A stretch of DNA of 64,000 nucleotides. It comes from Scalesia atractyloides (taxonomy: Eukaryota; Streptophyta; Magnoliopsida; Asterales; Asteraceae). Within the stretch, counting starts at the first letter, position 1. The number at the start of each line of letters is the position of its first letter. Location: contig CAMTDV010000002.1 of the NCBI GenBank assembly GCA_947069175.1, positions 10,222,988 through 10,286,987 of the forward strand. Reading direction: 5' to 3'. Of this stretch, positions 34,975 to 46,695 are shown piece after piece. The notes under the pieces are model-generated. The model was not told where the DNA came from. It ran no database searches and was given only the letters and a program-made list of their open reading frames with translations. The translations under genes and the position numbers were made by a program.

Positions 34975-36031
34975 GCAGAGGTGGATAACCTCCTACTCAA
35001 GCTCACGAACTCGGCGAAGTAAGACGCCTATTTGCATCTCGAGCATCAAGATACGAGCATCGTGACCATCGGATGGCATGGGAGGTGGTGTTGGAGGCAT
35101 GGTAATCGCCTGCCTCTCCGTGTCACAGACCCTCTGATGCAGGGTCTAAATCTGTTGCTCCAGAGAGCGAGCCCAACTGTCCATGGAGTAAGGGGTATAG
35201 TGGCAGGGATGGTAGGGGTCGAACATGGGCATTACGTGTGGTGGTGAGCATGGGGTTGGGCTAATCGACACTCGGGATGGACCTGCCTCATAGCGTGGGG
35301 ATGGGGTTATATATGACGGTCCAGAGGAATGGGTGTGACGGGAACAAAAAGCCTCCTGATAAGGAATCGATCTAATCCAAGCAGAGTCTCCTATGGGTCT
35401 AGAAATAGGAATGGTACTCTTAGTGGATGGTGTAGGGGTACGAACGGATGTATGGGTGGGGACGGGTGCAGGGGGTCGGGGTAGAAATCGGTATGGTATC
35501 GAAGCTGCTGTCAGTGGCATCCTCCCGAAGCCCGGCTCGATGGATAGCAGCAGAGGATGCACGGTCGCTCTCATCTGATGATGAGATGGCCGCGACAGAA
35601 ACTACTGGTGAGGATACCTCCAAAATGGCGATGTCAATCACCTCTCCATCACCAAGGTCCTCATCTAAGTGATCAACATGGAATACCGAGACCTCGTTCT
35701 CGTCATCAAATATGTCGATAATAGGGTTCAAATAGCAAGGGGAATGGCGTCGATAGGGAGAATCTCTACTAGGTGTTCACCCTCAGGGTGACCTATGATA
35801 ATCTGCTGATGATGCTGGGGAGATAGGGCTAAAAACGTCATCCACCAGAGGGACGTCTGCGTCAGCTACGAAGTCAGGGTCCTCCTCAGGCTCTGACTCA
35901 CTATCCGAGGAAATGTAGTGTATGATGGGTCCAACCTCATCGTCCGAGTCGATATCCATGGGGTCATGGTCGTCATAAATCCCACTTTCAGCTGAAGACA
36001 TAGTAACTTGGAAAAAGGATTCGTACGACAT
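34975..36031 (-). pseudogene. Accessory ORF upstream of gag (copy B)
   Basis: Counterpart of 14700-15756 with the same acidic start, the same frame breaks and the same Pro/Ser/Tyr-rich end. The conceptual products of its three frame segments are identical to those of copy A, including across the non-coding breaks. Function is unknown. Confidence 0.6.
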
Positions 36032-36337
36032 GTATAATTAATTGTTATTTAGTATATATATATATATATACACACAAAACACAGGCATCACATATTGTCC
36101 ATTTCAAGATGTACTATTTTTTTGGGTGAATCAACTTATTGTTCTGTGTCTATCCTTTGTAGGTTAAGTCCCAAAATGTCCTTGTATTATTTTGTAAAAG
36201 GAGGATCTTTTGAAATAGTTATGTAACGCAAACCTTTTGTTGATGTAAAAATTGTTTTCATGAGAGGATCCTAGTGATTGTAGACTAGACTCGAGAAGGA
36301 ATCCTAGTTCACTACAATCGAAGCTCTAATACCAATC

Positions 36338-37424
36338 TGTCACACGCGCTCATAGACGGAAGCGCGCGGTGTGATCTGATTGATTCTCATTGCATACAAC
36401 ATAAGTGAACATACTAAATGAATAAAACAACCTCCAAATGCCATTACTGATATAGTTTTCAAAACGCAACATAGGTTAAGTATATTGATTACAACCCACT
36501 AAATTGTCAAATTGTGAAATAACCAAAAGCAAGATTTTAAATACTAAGGTTTTGACCCTTATATCACCGCAAGTAGGCATGATATACTCGACAAATCCTT
36601 CAAAAGATGGCATTGGAGACTTGGTACTTGTTTCTTGATTTGCAGCTTCCTCCAAGATCCACTAATTACCTGAAACACATGTTAAGTTGAAAATCAACAA
36701 AAGTTGGTGAGTTCGTGTGTTTTAACTGAATGAGTTGTATTCATAAAATATATGAAATATTTGTATCAAAACCCAGTATGTAAAGCGTCAATGAAATCAT
36801 GATCATTAATGTTTTGCAAGGACATTAATATGTGTGACGACATAGGAAGCATCCAAACCTAGACGATTTCTGTCGATTAACCTCGACTAGGATGACAAAT
36901 GCACTCTTCCGTGTGGGTCCATGACCAAGAGTGGGGCTCGCCAACACCCGTTAGATCTAACCTTTGTACGGTGGTCTTAAACAAGATTAATGGTGCTTAA
37001 GTTCCACCCTATTCGCACATGATATAAGTTGTTTCATTCCCTAGTTTATCATACCGTTGAACATGTATTTCCCCTGATAGCTTAAAACAGTAAAACATTT
37101 AAGATGAAAAGGGGGACATGAACTCACCGTTTAGCTTTCCGCTTTCGCTGTTTAACTCATATACCTTTCTTTGAATTCGTACCACAACCTACAAATGCGT
37201 TAAGTTTTGTTAGACACTTCTGTCTTTGAATGATTCATGTTCATGTTTCTTGTCTTAAATATTTGTTAAGACTTGTTGAGTGTTTTATTTTGTTTGGATG
37301 TATTTTCAATGTACGATGCTCCTTTGAGATGGGTTTTCGGTGTATGATGTCTGCTGAGGTATAATTCGGTGCATGATGTCAGCTGCAATGTATTCTCGGA
37401 ACATGATGTCAATATATATTCCGT

Positions 37425-37455
<31 letters not shown>

Positions 37456-40400
37456 CCTTGCATCTCCAGTGTTGCATGTATGGGCCTAGCCCGTTAGCCT
37501 CGACGATACCATGGTCGGATATGTTGCTTATATAATTGTTCTTAATTATATAATATTCCATGATCGATGTGTTAGTTAAAATATTATATATTATCTTGTA
37601 TTATTTGTACGCATCTCTTTACATATATCATTTTTAATTGCGATGGGCTTGTTCAAAAAAAAAACTATTTTTAACATGTATGGATATATAATTATTCATA
37701 TGCATGGGTTTATGGTTTACATGACCAAGTTTAATAGTTGTTAAGTATTATACATGTGTATTTCCCCAATTATAGGTATACTTGTATTGTGTGTATTTAT
37801 GTATTTACATTCGTATTCTCATGGTTAAGTATAATACTTGTAAAATGGTATGTTCACCAAATATTAATGGTATATATTAGCATGCATTTGTACGTATAGG
37901 AATACGTATTTTTCTTGTATTTATTACCCCCTTTTTTGTGTATACTTAAATTATATAATTTTAAGATATATTCAAATTGGTATATGTATTATTATGCTTG
38001 GTAAGTGTATGTATCCCAAAATAAAATATATTTTTGCGATTAGTTTAGAAAAATATATATTTTAGTTTCCAACAAAAACAATATATTTTTAGGGGGTTTA
38101 TGATATATGTATTTTTATACACTTCGAAAATAATATGCTTTTAGTATCGACTAAATACGATATAGTTTATATACTTGTAAAAATATATATTTTGTCACTT
38201 GATCGGTGTTGAAAATATTACTTTCCAAGCTTCAATATGGTATATATTTTTAGTCCATAATTCATTTATAGTCCGATCGTCCGAATAGTCCATATTTGTT
38301 TCCATGTATGGTTATGGATAGGTATATATATTTTGTAATTCTTTGTTTGTTACTTATTATGTATTTATTTGTATGATTTATTTTTCAAGTTCCTAACTAT
38401 ATACATGTGTAATACAAACAATAAACACATAAGTTGTTATTCTTATGATCACTAAATATATATTTTTTTCCAAAAATATGTATTTATACCCATTTTTATC
38501 TTTATAAAAATCATAACTTCTTGAACTTATATTTTATACAAAAACATGGGGATTTCTATGTTTATGGTTTTTAAACAAGTTTACTTGTAAGAACTTTATA
38601 ACCATATATTTTTCTAAGTGTTTAATTTTTATAAAAATTTTGCTATAGTCTCCCCTAGATTTAGGAAGTTTCCCATGTTTTTAAAACATGTGTTACGCTT
38701 CAAAACTCATCAATTTACTCATCACAACTTCAACAAGTATTCTTTATACGTATATACGCATTTTTTTGGTCATGATGAACTTGGATGTTTACCAAAACAT
38801 GTAGTCTTTTATTTTTGTGATTATGATGTTCATACATCTTCAAAAATAGTTTTAGTTATTACTATTTACTAACTTTGTTAAAAAACATTTTTAACATCAT
38901 GTATATATATATATTTTTAGAAAGCATCATAAGTTACTTTAATCACATTTTCAAGTTCTTCCATTTTGTTAAACATGTTTGTTAAGACTTTTTAGGAAAT
39001 AATTTATAAACTTATGTCCATCCATCTTTCAAGAAGTCTATAATTTGTATGTAACAACTTATACACTTTAACAACTTCAGCTTTTATGTTCATCCATTTT
39101 TATTAACATGTTCATCATGAATCTTTCAAGATCTTTGTGTTCAATTGTTAGTTTATGTTTTTAATCATCATCAAACAAGTCCACATATGATATTTACCAC
39201 CACTAGCTCAAACTACCAACTAACAACTTCTATAACACAACATAAGCAACTTGTTTCTTATAATTTCTAGCTTAGTTTGAAGTGTTCTTCATCTTTGTTT
39301 TGTATGAACCTTTAGATGTTATCTTGTATATAAGTTATATATACTTTAACTAGATGAAAATAAATGTTCAAGGGAACTTACTACTAGCACAAGGCTAGGG
39401 AAGCAACACACAGGAACAAGAAGATGAAGATGAAGAAAATAGGTGGTTAATAGCTCTTTGAATAGGTCCTTCCACTTCCAAGACTTGACACCTTCCTAGT
39501 TTGCCTTGAGACACCCTTGGGTCACCTTGGATTTCCTTGAAATTAGCTTGATGATGGAGGTGTAGTGGAGGTAGAAGTGGCCGTGAGGTAGGCAAGGAAG
39601 AAGAAGGAGATGATGTTTTTCTTGGTTGATGAAAGTGGTGATTATGTTGGGATAAGACCAAGTATTTATAAACTGACAAAACATGCATCCTCCAAGCCTT
39701 AACAATACACACAAGGTCTTGTGTCCAAGGCTAGAAAACATGTGGGCTTGGGGGACCCACATGTTGGCCATCCACCATATGCTTGTTTGTGTTTTAACTA
39801 GGTTAGTTTGTTGAGTTAGGATTAGGGGTTTAGTTAGGGGGATTAAGTGTATTAGGGTTTTTGATGTATTTTGAGATACAAGATGCCATATACTAGCTTA
39901 ATAGTGTTAGACAATGTTAACTAGTTTATATTTATGTCTAGTTCGTGTTCGGTTGCTTAACGGGTGCTAGATTCGTTAACAGGTTCTTAAACGAAGGTTT
40001 AAGCAACTTGTAGGGATTTTAGGGATTTTCAATCAAAACCATGTGTTTAATGCTTATAACTAGTTGTATGATGTTAAAACATTGTTAACTAGTTCATATG
40101 ATGTTTAAGATTGTGTCCGGGTGTTCGTTTCGTTGTCGGTTCGTTAAAACGTTACTTTCAAGACTTATGTGATATGATATGTTTTGGTGCCAACTTGATA
40201 CTTTCAATATCCTTTAAGCATTGTATGATGTTTGACATTATTTCTGCATATTACATAAGCTCGTATTTGCTGAATTTTGCTGAATTGTTGTTTACTTTAT
40301 ATTTCGGATAGTTTTTAGTGCACGTATAGTTTCCGGAAAGTGTTAGCATTAATCCTTGCTTTCCCACCTGGGTTTAAAGTACGATTTGCGTTGGACTTTC

Positions 40401-40661
40401 ATCTAAGTTCTAAATCTGTCGTTTAACTGCGTATTGACACTATGCTGCCACAGCTAGTCTAATAGTTGTTTCCGACGCACTGTTTCAAGCAGTTTTTAAA
40501 TGGTAACCACTAAACAAATAATATGCATCATGTAATATATTCAATAAACTTTCTAGATTGATGTCATGCAATTCACGAAGTTTAGTTGTTCAAAACACAT
40601 AATTATATCATATAATTCACTGTTTAATGTACAGAATTATCCCAAAAGTGACAGTTGTCAA
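36338..40661 (-). repeat. LTR4 (5' LTR of copy B), essentially complete
   Basis: From TGTCACACGCGCTCATAGAC to GACAGTTGTCA, about 4324 bp, the best-preserved LTR of the family here. It carries an AT microsatellite (37430-37455) and a TATA-like GTTTATAAATACTTGG on the minus strand at about 39660-39674. TAAAC (40662-40666) follows it. The end has lost one base (TGTCAA for TGTCACA). Confidence 0.9.
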
Positions 40662-40666
40662 TAAAC

Positions 40667-40910
40667 AATTATGAGCCAATATAATCCTTAATCATTAAGA
40701 GGCATAAAAGGTCTTAACCAGTCATAAGAGGTCAGCAACGGCCTTGGTCTTCATCATGTTGTCGTCTGCTATAAATCAAGAAGTCTTTTAGTCGCTTCAG
40801 AAACTCCATTATAGAATTTCCCCACAACTCTCCACTCCTCAAGGCCATGGTGCGGGCACTTTTTAGAAGTGCCTTGAACCTGGTCCATGTCTCGTAAATG
40901 GACTACTTAA
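40667..40910 (-). pseudogene. Retrotransposon gag relic in target DNA, unit 2
   Basis: Duplicate of 25750-25990 with the same KKCPHHGLEEWRVVGKFYNG-type block in pieces. It is host-flank sequence carried along by the segmental duplication. Confidence 0.6.
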
Positions 40911-41337
40911 ATGCATAAAAATATTATTTGGAATCATCATTAATATTAGAATAAATTTAGCACACTTCCTTATGTAACACATGTAATTTCATGAAAATAC
41001 CGACTCTATTTATTAACGAATTGAAAATACCAACCGTATAAGCACAAAGTCATTTAGCTATGCTCTTGTTAATTAATTTAAATCTATTTCATAGTGAAAA
41101 TAGTTTCATGTGTAACAATGCATGTATAAAGAAAACAATGAATTAATCAAATTAATTCCACTAAGAAATTGAATCATGATTCTTAATAACTAAAAGCACA
41201 TGAGTTGGAGATTCAACTTACAAACATAATGTACTTAAAAGCATAAGTTTCTAGACATAAAACAGTTGCTTCCATTTGAATTTAAAGTCAGTTATCAAAT
41301 AATCAATTATTGACCTATTATGTTTATAGTTGAATAT

Positions 41338-41635
41338 GTGATTCCTTAAGGTATTCAAGCAACGATCGGCAAATAACTATATCATCAACATACTATCAGT
41401 TTTAAAAATTAAAGCACGAGTTGTCCTGATCAAATACAACAAACAAGAACTTAAACTTCTATATACGAATTGGATGAGGGTTCCACTTGATACCTTAATT
41501 GCCAAGCGGGGGACCAACAATGGTCACACGGAACTGAATTAAAGTGAGCAACAACGGTGATTCATGGTTGGCGTACGACCAATGGTGGATTCAGGATTTT
41601 TTTTTGACGGGTGCAAAAAATGATTGGCTAAGATG
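41338..41635. other. Unique right flank of the duplication
   Basis: Sequence without counterpart in unit 1. Around 41470-41580 the base composition is less AT-rich, but no reliable ORF is seen. Confidence 0.4.
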
Positions 41636-41873
41636 CCCATGGCTTTATAGCTTGGTGGCATTTTGGGGGTGAGATAAGACTTTAGGACCAATACGTCCTG
41701 GGTTCGATCCCCACAAGGGGGTTTTTCTCATATTTATTGGGTTTCCTCCTAATTGGTGTATATGCATTATGTCTAGTGGAGATGGATATGATCGGGTGGT
41801 TCCGCTAGTGACACGATAATACTCCAGTAATACGTTAGTGATCCAAATTTACCGTAAAAAAAGAAAAAAGAAA
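41636..41873 (+). mobile_element. tRNA-derived SINE
   Basis: The head has box A-like TATAGCTTGGTGGCA and, ~45 bases on, box B GGGTTCGATCC. The body contains TTGGTGTATATGCATTATG and GATCGGGTGGTTCCGCTAGT, and the tail is A-rich (AAAAAAAGAAAAAAGAAAAA). Candidate target-site duplication AAGATG lies at 41630-41635 and 41874-41879. Length of about 238 bp is typical of plant SINEs. Transcription would be by RNA polymerase III. Confidence 0.8.
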
Positions 41874-42003
41874 AAGATGAGTAAAATATTCCAAAAATAG
41901 ATCGGTCAAAATAGGTCAAATATGCCAAAAATGAACTCATGAGAACGTGTCACGTAATAATAATTAGTTCAGCTAATTTCTAAAGGAAAGTCTTTCTAGA
42001 GTC

Positions 42004-42111
42004 TTATAATTTACTGATAAGATTCACCCAATAATCCACAGAACTAATAACTTTTGTTTATAATTCATTGATAAGATTCACCCAATAATCCACAGAACTA
42101 ATAACTTTTGT
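42004..42111. repeat. ~53-bp tandem duplication
   Basis: Two copies of a unit containing TGATAAGATTCACCCAATAA and CCACAGAACTAATAACTTTTG, differing at a few positions. Confidence 0.9.
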
Positions 42112-43840
42112 GGTGTCTCACATAACAAGTCTTTTTTATAATACACTATTACAATTATGGTTTGTAAAAGTCACGTCTAAATTCTGATTACTGGCTACAA
42201 GATAAGCTGCCAAGGCCCGAGTATTGTTCGCCTAGCCCATTTACTCCCCGAGTAATATCCGCCTAGGCCGAGTACTTTCCGAGTACGACTAGGGAGCGCA
42301 TAGCGACGTTTACAACCATGATTACAACTTAAATCACTTTTACAATTTAAGGCTTGGTGTCTCACAGAATACCCATTTTTTAGAATAGCGCCTGCGTATG
42401 CCGGAATTTAATTAGCAATTTAGCACTATAACTAAGGTTGAAGAGGCTGAAGATAACTTAGGACCTGATCGTGATGGGAGAACGCGTTTGATAAAACTGG
42501 GGTGGCAGCTAATGTAGTGGTCAATATCCGGAGAAGTGAAAACTGAGGGAAGGCGATATGAGGGTTTTAATTGAGAGATCTCATACTTTAAAAAGTGTTT
42601 GCGATAAAAGGGAAGTCGAATTCCACTATCTTTAGCTGGTTAGTTCAAGGAATAACAAGAAAGACGAACGAGAAAGTTACGAAATCTGAAAATGTTCACG
42701 AGGTGGAGACTTTGGAAGTCAAAATTACTATTATCTTTTTTTTTCAAAACAAAAGTCTTGTGATGAAATTGTAAATGAAAATAACATTAGAACGTATTAT
42801 AGTTTTGTAGAAAAATATGATGAAACATGAATTTATGTCGGAACGTGAATGTATACAAACACGTACATAAAAATAAGCACGTGAGAAAATAATGTTTTTT
42901 TTATTTATGTCAAAACGTAAAATAGCTGAAAACATACAAAAAGTAAGCGTGAAAACGTATTATATCTGACCCAACGTATTTCCGGAAAACTTTATGTCGA
43001 ATCTTCAATTTATATCGTTTACGTCGTAACGTTAATTTATACCGACACTTCCATAAAACTAAGCACATGAGGAAATTGTTTTTCTTAAGTTAAAATCACA
43101 GCAAGGTGTCTGTGCGTTGCGGCGGGACACATTTTCTACTACGTGTTTAAGCGCACGTTTGCGTTCGTTAAGCATGCTAGCACTATGACATTAACATGTT
43201 TAAGCATACGAAAGAAACATATAAAGATACTGAATGATTAAACGAAATATATCAAATTGTGACGGATCAGCTACTCGCTTCAAATTTATAGTGACGCGTA
43301 AACAAGATATACATTAAAAACACCAAGGAAAAAAAGAAAAAGAAAATTTAAAACAATGGGTCATAGTGAAAAGTAAAAAATTTAAGGGGGAGATTGTCAT
43401 GGTATAAAAGTTTCGGAAAGCTCCCACCAACATTGGTTTTTAAGTGATACAAGAAGAGTGTTAATATTGTTACACCTTTTTAATCCATGTTTTTCTATAT
43501 ATACAGAGATATATAGAGAATAAGAAAAGACATATGAATAAGATTTAGGCATGTATGAATTAAATGACCCGACCCGAATTATACATAATAAAAGTACATG
43601 AGGTTTATTTTGAAGCATATAACCACCTTCAAGAATTATTTAAAATTCCCTCGCAGGATCCAAAATGATTCCTCAACATCGTGAACATCACAATTCACAA
43701 GACAAAAAGTTGGCAAGATTTATGTCCACAAAAAACACATGCTAAGGAAAGAAATTCATATTGACAAATACAAGACACGACCTTAGTTTGTATAATCACA
43801 ATACTAAGAACAGCACCTACCTTTCTTAGCACTAATCGAA
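42112..43840. other. Intergenic DNA with decayed repeats
   Basis: At 42200-42290 CGAGTA and CGCCTAG words recur several times. At 42740-43130 words such as CGTAAATTTATGTCGGAACG-like variants recur, and GTGCGTTGCGGCGGGACAC (43108-43126) is reminiscent of degenerate Helitron-type ends, too weak to call. No coding sequence is seen. Confidence 0.4.
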
Positions 43841-43845
43841 ACTTG

Positions 43846-43851
43846 TTTGAC
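43846..43851 (+). promoter_or_regulatory. W-box core upstream of the PADRE gene
   Basis: TTTGAC, 62 bases before the ATG. W-boxes bind WRKY factors, and members of this gene family are commonly stress-induced. The 6-base motif is frequent by chance, so this is only a pointer. Confidence 0.25.
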
Positions 43852-43912
43852 ATCTTTACATATACTATTATTCCAAACAATAAATTTTGGTAGAAAAAAT
43901 ATTTTCCAAAAA

Positions 43913-44365
43913 ATGGGTAACTCTGTGTCACTCTTGTGTTGTCAAAACGAATTAGTGAGACAGAGAGGGGAGGTCCTAGTGATCAAAGAAGATGGTGAGT
44001 CAGTGCGGTTCAAGGACGGGACACTTGTGAAAGACGTCTTATCTGTCTACCCGTATCACAAGATAATCAAGTGTTGTTCTGAAAAAACGGTTTTAATGGG
44101 CGAAACTCAATTGAGTTGCAACTCACTTTACTTCTTGTTGCCAGCCGGGTTGGCACTAAGTGAAGCAGCGTACCAGAGTCTTGTTCGATCCGCGGTTTCA
44201 CGTAATTTGGTTGCTAACATGGCATCTAACATTACGATGAACAATAACAGACAACAGGTGAACGGAAGTGACGGACGTGATCACATGTACAATGATTATA
44301 GTTATTCGTACAAGTGGAAACCAGTTCTAAGGACGATCCCAGAGATAGCCACACCTTCTACCTAA
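43913..44365 (+). CDS. PADRE/DUF4228 domain protein, 150 aa
   Basis: Single-exon gene with intact frame. The start at 43913 (MGNSVSLLCC) is preferred over an upstream in-frame start at 43847, because MGN plus Cys9/Cys10 forms the N-myristoylation/palmitoylation signal usual for this plant family and suggests membrane attachment. The body fits PADRE: a basic start (RQRGEVLVIKEDGESVRF), KDVLSVYPYHKI, and the conserved core LSCNSLYFLLPAGLALSEAA (about residues 68-87). A low-complexity, probably disordered C-terminus follows (MNNNRQQ, YNDYSYSYKW). Length is normal for the family. The molecular function of PADRE proteins is not established; family members respond to pathogens and abiotic stress. 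It is an island: no other intact host gene lies within the window. The family assignment is from recalled sequence pattern. Confidence 0.88.
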   Translation: MGNSVSLLCCQNELVRQRGEVLVIKEDGESVRFKDGTLVKDVLSVYPYHKIIKCCSEKTVLMGETQLSCNSLYFLLPAGLALSEAAYQSLVRSAVSRNLVANMASNITMNNNRQQVNGSDGRDHMYNDYSYSYKWKPVLRTIPEIATPST

Positions 44366-44600
44366 TGTGGTAGTTGTGTACAAAAAAAGGTCATGTGTAA
44401 TTGTTAACGTTCTTGGAGCATAAAGCCGATTATCTTATTGCATATTTTATGGTTGGCTTTGATTGTTTGTCAATTCCATCTTGATCGAAAGACAACAAAT
44501 TAAGTTCAAACTCTAATGATTTTTTTCGGTTGCTAAAAGAAGTTAATGTTGTTTTTGTCAGATTTAAATTAAGTCAAACCCTAACTTAAATCAATTAAAA
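44366..44600. other. 3' region of the PADRE gene
   Basis: AT-rich, with TTGCATATTTTATGG near 44436 and no further ORF. A polyadenylation site is likely here, but no single signal stands out. Confidence 0.35.
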
Positions 44601-44604
44601 AAAG

Positions 44605-44850
44605 GTCTTTCGCCTAGTGGTAATAGTTAAAGAATAAATAGACACATTTTTTTGGAATCCTAACCCACCTAATTTGATGTGAAGATTACTATTATTATAT
44701 AGTTTCAACCAGATAATTGAAAAATTCTCCCAATCTCATAAAATATGCTAAAAGAAATACTACCATCTAACGGGTGAGGGTTCAAGTTCTAGGTGAACAA
44801 ATAGATGTTGATCTAAGAGTTTGTAAGTCCGACGTTCAAATAAAAAAACA
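44605..44850 (+). repeat. Possible degenerate tRNA-derived SINE
   Basis: GGTCTTTCGCCTAGTGGTAA resembles a box A head. GGGTGAGGGTTCAAGTTCTA (44776-44795) resembles a box B, but the two are ~170 bases apart, too far unless there is an insertion. Weak call. Confidence 0.3.
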
Positions 44851-45214
44851 AAATGAAAAAATAAAAGATCAAATCAACTTGTGTAGTTAGTAAAACCTAC
44901 TTAAATTATGTAGGTAGTTACGACCCTGTCAAGTGGCATGGTGTCGGCATGGTTGCGGCAAGGCCACACCACCGTAGTCAAGCATGGGTGAGAAACGAGG
45001 AGGGGCTGACTCGTCACGACGTAAAGAGAAGGAATGCAATACTATTTTATAATATAATAAGGTATGATATAGCAAAGTAAACAATATAAAACCATATAAT
45101 AAGATAGGATAGGATATGATATGACCATACGATACCATAAAGATACCATAAAATGTATTTTAACTTTTTAAAAATGTTTTAATAGATTAAAATGATTGAT
45201 TTATAGAAGTTTTT

Positions 45215-45259
<45 letters not shown>

Positions 45260-45515
45260 TTGGATCTAACACAAAAGTTCCATTCCTAAACAATAATAAT
45301 TATAATAATAGTAAACAACATTTTTAATAAAAAAATTAACCGCTAAAATAGAAAATAAAAGAAACAAACCAAAAATAATTAAAAATTGTCAAATCAACAC
45401 GAGGAGGTGAATTTACCATGAGATACATTTAACAAAAGTATGTAATATGAAAAAATGTGAGATGATATTATATATATATATATGTATATATATAGATATA
45501 TATGTATATATATAT

Positions 45516-46342
45516 AGAGGTTCATGTGAGAAAATTTAAAGTGTGAGAAGGATAAAAAAGATTATGGAGGTGACATGTGTCACTTTTTATTTTGGTAGTT
45601 TAAGGGTATAAGTATAATTTAACTAATAAAATTTAATTATGTAATGAATATATGCAACAGATTTTTGACAGTTATTGTAGAGATTTTCGAATTTGAAATA
45701 ACACTCTAACTTATAAAAACACCACAGTGTGTATATTCAAGGAATAAATCTTATAAAGAACAGAAATATAACTCATAAAAACACCCTAACTTATAAAAAC
45801 ACCACAGCATGTATATTGAAGCTATACATCTTATAAAGAACAAATATATAACAAAAATAACACCATAACTCATAAGAACACCACAACAGTTATATTGAAG
45901 ACACACATCTTATAAAGAACACCCTTAAATTGAATATAACAGAAATAACACCCTAATATAACACGAGTCAACACTTAACATTCTAAATATATAAAAACAG
46001 AAATAACTTTACATAAATATATCAATATGATACTCATATTAAAGATAAAAAAACACTCGTTATTATGGTGTAGTTTTTTTTTTTAAAAAGAGTTACGTAT
46101 AAAAAATTATTGATGTTCAAAAAAGAAGGAGGGGAACTTTGCATGTCTATTAATGTTAGTTTCTTAATTTAAAAATATTAAATTTACCTTTATACCCTTA
46201 ATCTAGAAAATGAGTTAGTTTAATAGTTAACATTATTTACAGAATTGTCACTATAATATCAACCATTAAATTAAATATCTAATGGTTTAGATTCTTTCTT
46301 TTCTTTCTCACACTTTTAAATTTTCTCACAATACCTCATCCT
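45516..46342. mobile_element. TA-flanked DNA transposon (family 2), 827 bp
   Basis: Terminal inverted repeats: left GAGGTTCATGTGAGAAAATT, right (minus strand) GATGAGGTATTGTGAGAAAA. Both are flanked by TATATATA and both continue with TTAAA and GTGTGAGAA. The interior has ~80-bp tandem units (45703-45922) with CTTATAAAAACACCACAG and ATCTTATAAAGAACA. No transposase is seen. It is absent from the equivalent site in copy 2 (about 52125), an empty-site control. Confidence 0.8.
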
Positions 46343-46695
46343 ATATATATATATTATATATATATATATAATTCATATTTAATTCTGGTATTTTGCTTTT
46401 ACAAATTGATTGATGTATAGTGCTATTATTACTATAGTTAATTAGTTATGCATCTAACATTTTTTTCTTAACAATTGGAGAATACTGGAAGTTCGAAGTA
46501 ACGGTGTCGTCTAGCTTTTAAAAAAAAGTCAAAGTTTGAGTGTGACAGATATACGTATATAGAAATATAGAAACATATGTTTGTGATAATTATTGAAAAG
46601 TTAAGAGACCTGATCAAACAAATTTAAGTCAGTTCAAACATCTTAATTCTCCATACTTCAAAAAAAGAAAATACGGAAATCGCAACCATTGATTA

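Larger units (their letters stand above)
29265..36337 (-). mobile_element. Ty3/gypsy internal region B (duplicate of A)
   Basis: About 7.07 kb collinear with 9019-16053, with PPT (29265-29282) next to LTR3 and PBS (36319-36337, TTGGTATTAGAGC) next to LTR4. By eye it differs from A at roughly 1-3% of positions, except the 34676-36045 tract, which is almost identical. Confidence 0.9.
26421..41337. repeat. Tandem segmental duplication, unit 2
   Basis: It contains LTR3 (5'-truncated by the breakpoint), internal B, LTR4 and right flank to 41337, in the order of unit 1. After 41337 the sequence (TGTGATTCCTTAAGG) is unique. LTR3 resembles LTR1 and LTR4 resembles LTR2 more than the LTRs of one element resemble each other, so the duplication is younger than the insertion. 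Confidence 0.9.

Noticed and set aside
43108..43126. Helitron 3' end
   Set aside because: GTGCGTTGCGGCGGGACAC is suggestive, but no hairpin followed by CTRR terminus is visible.
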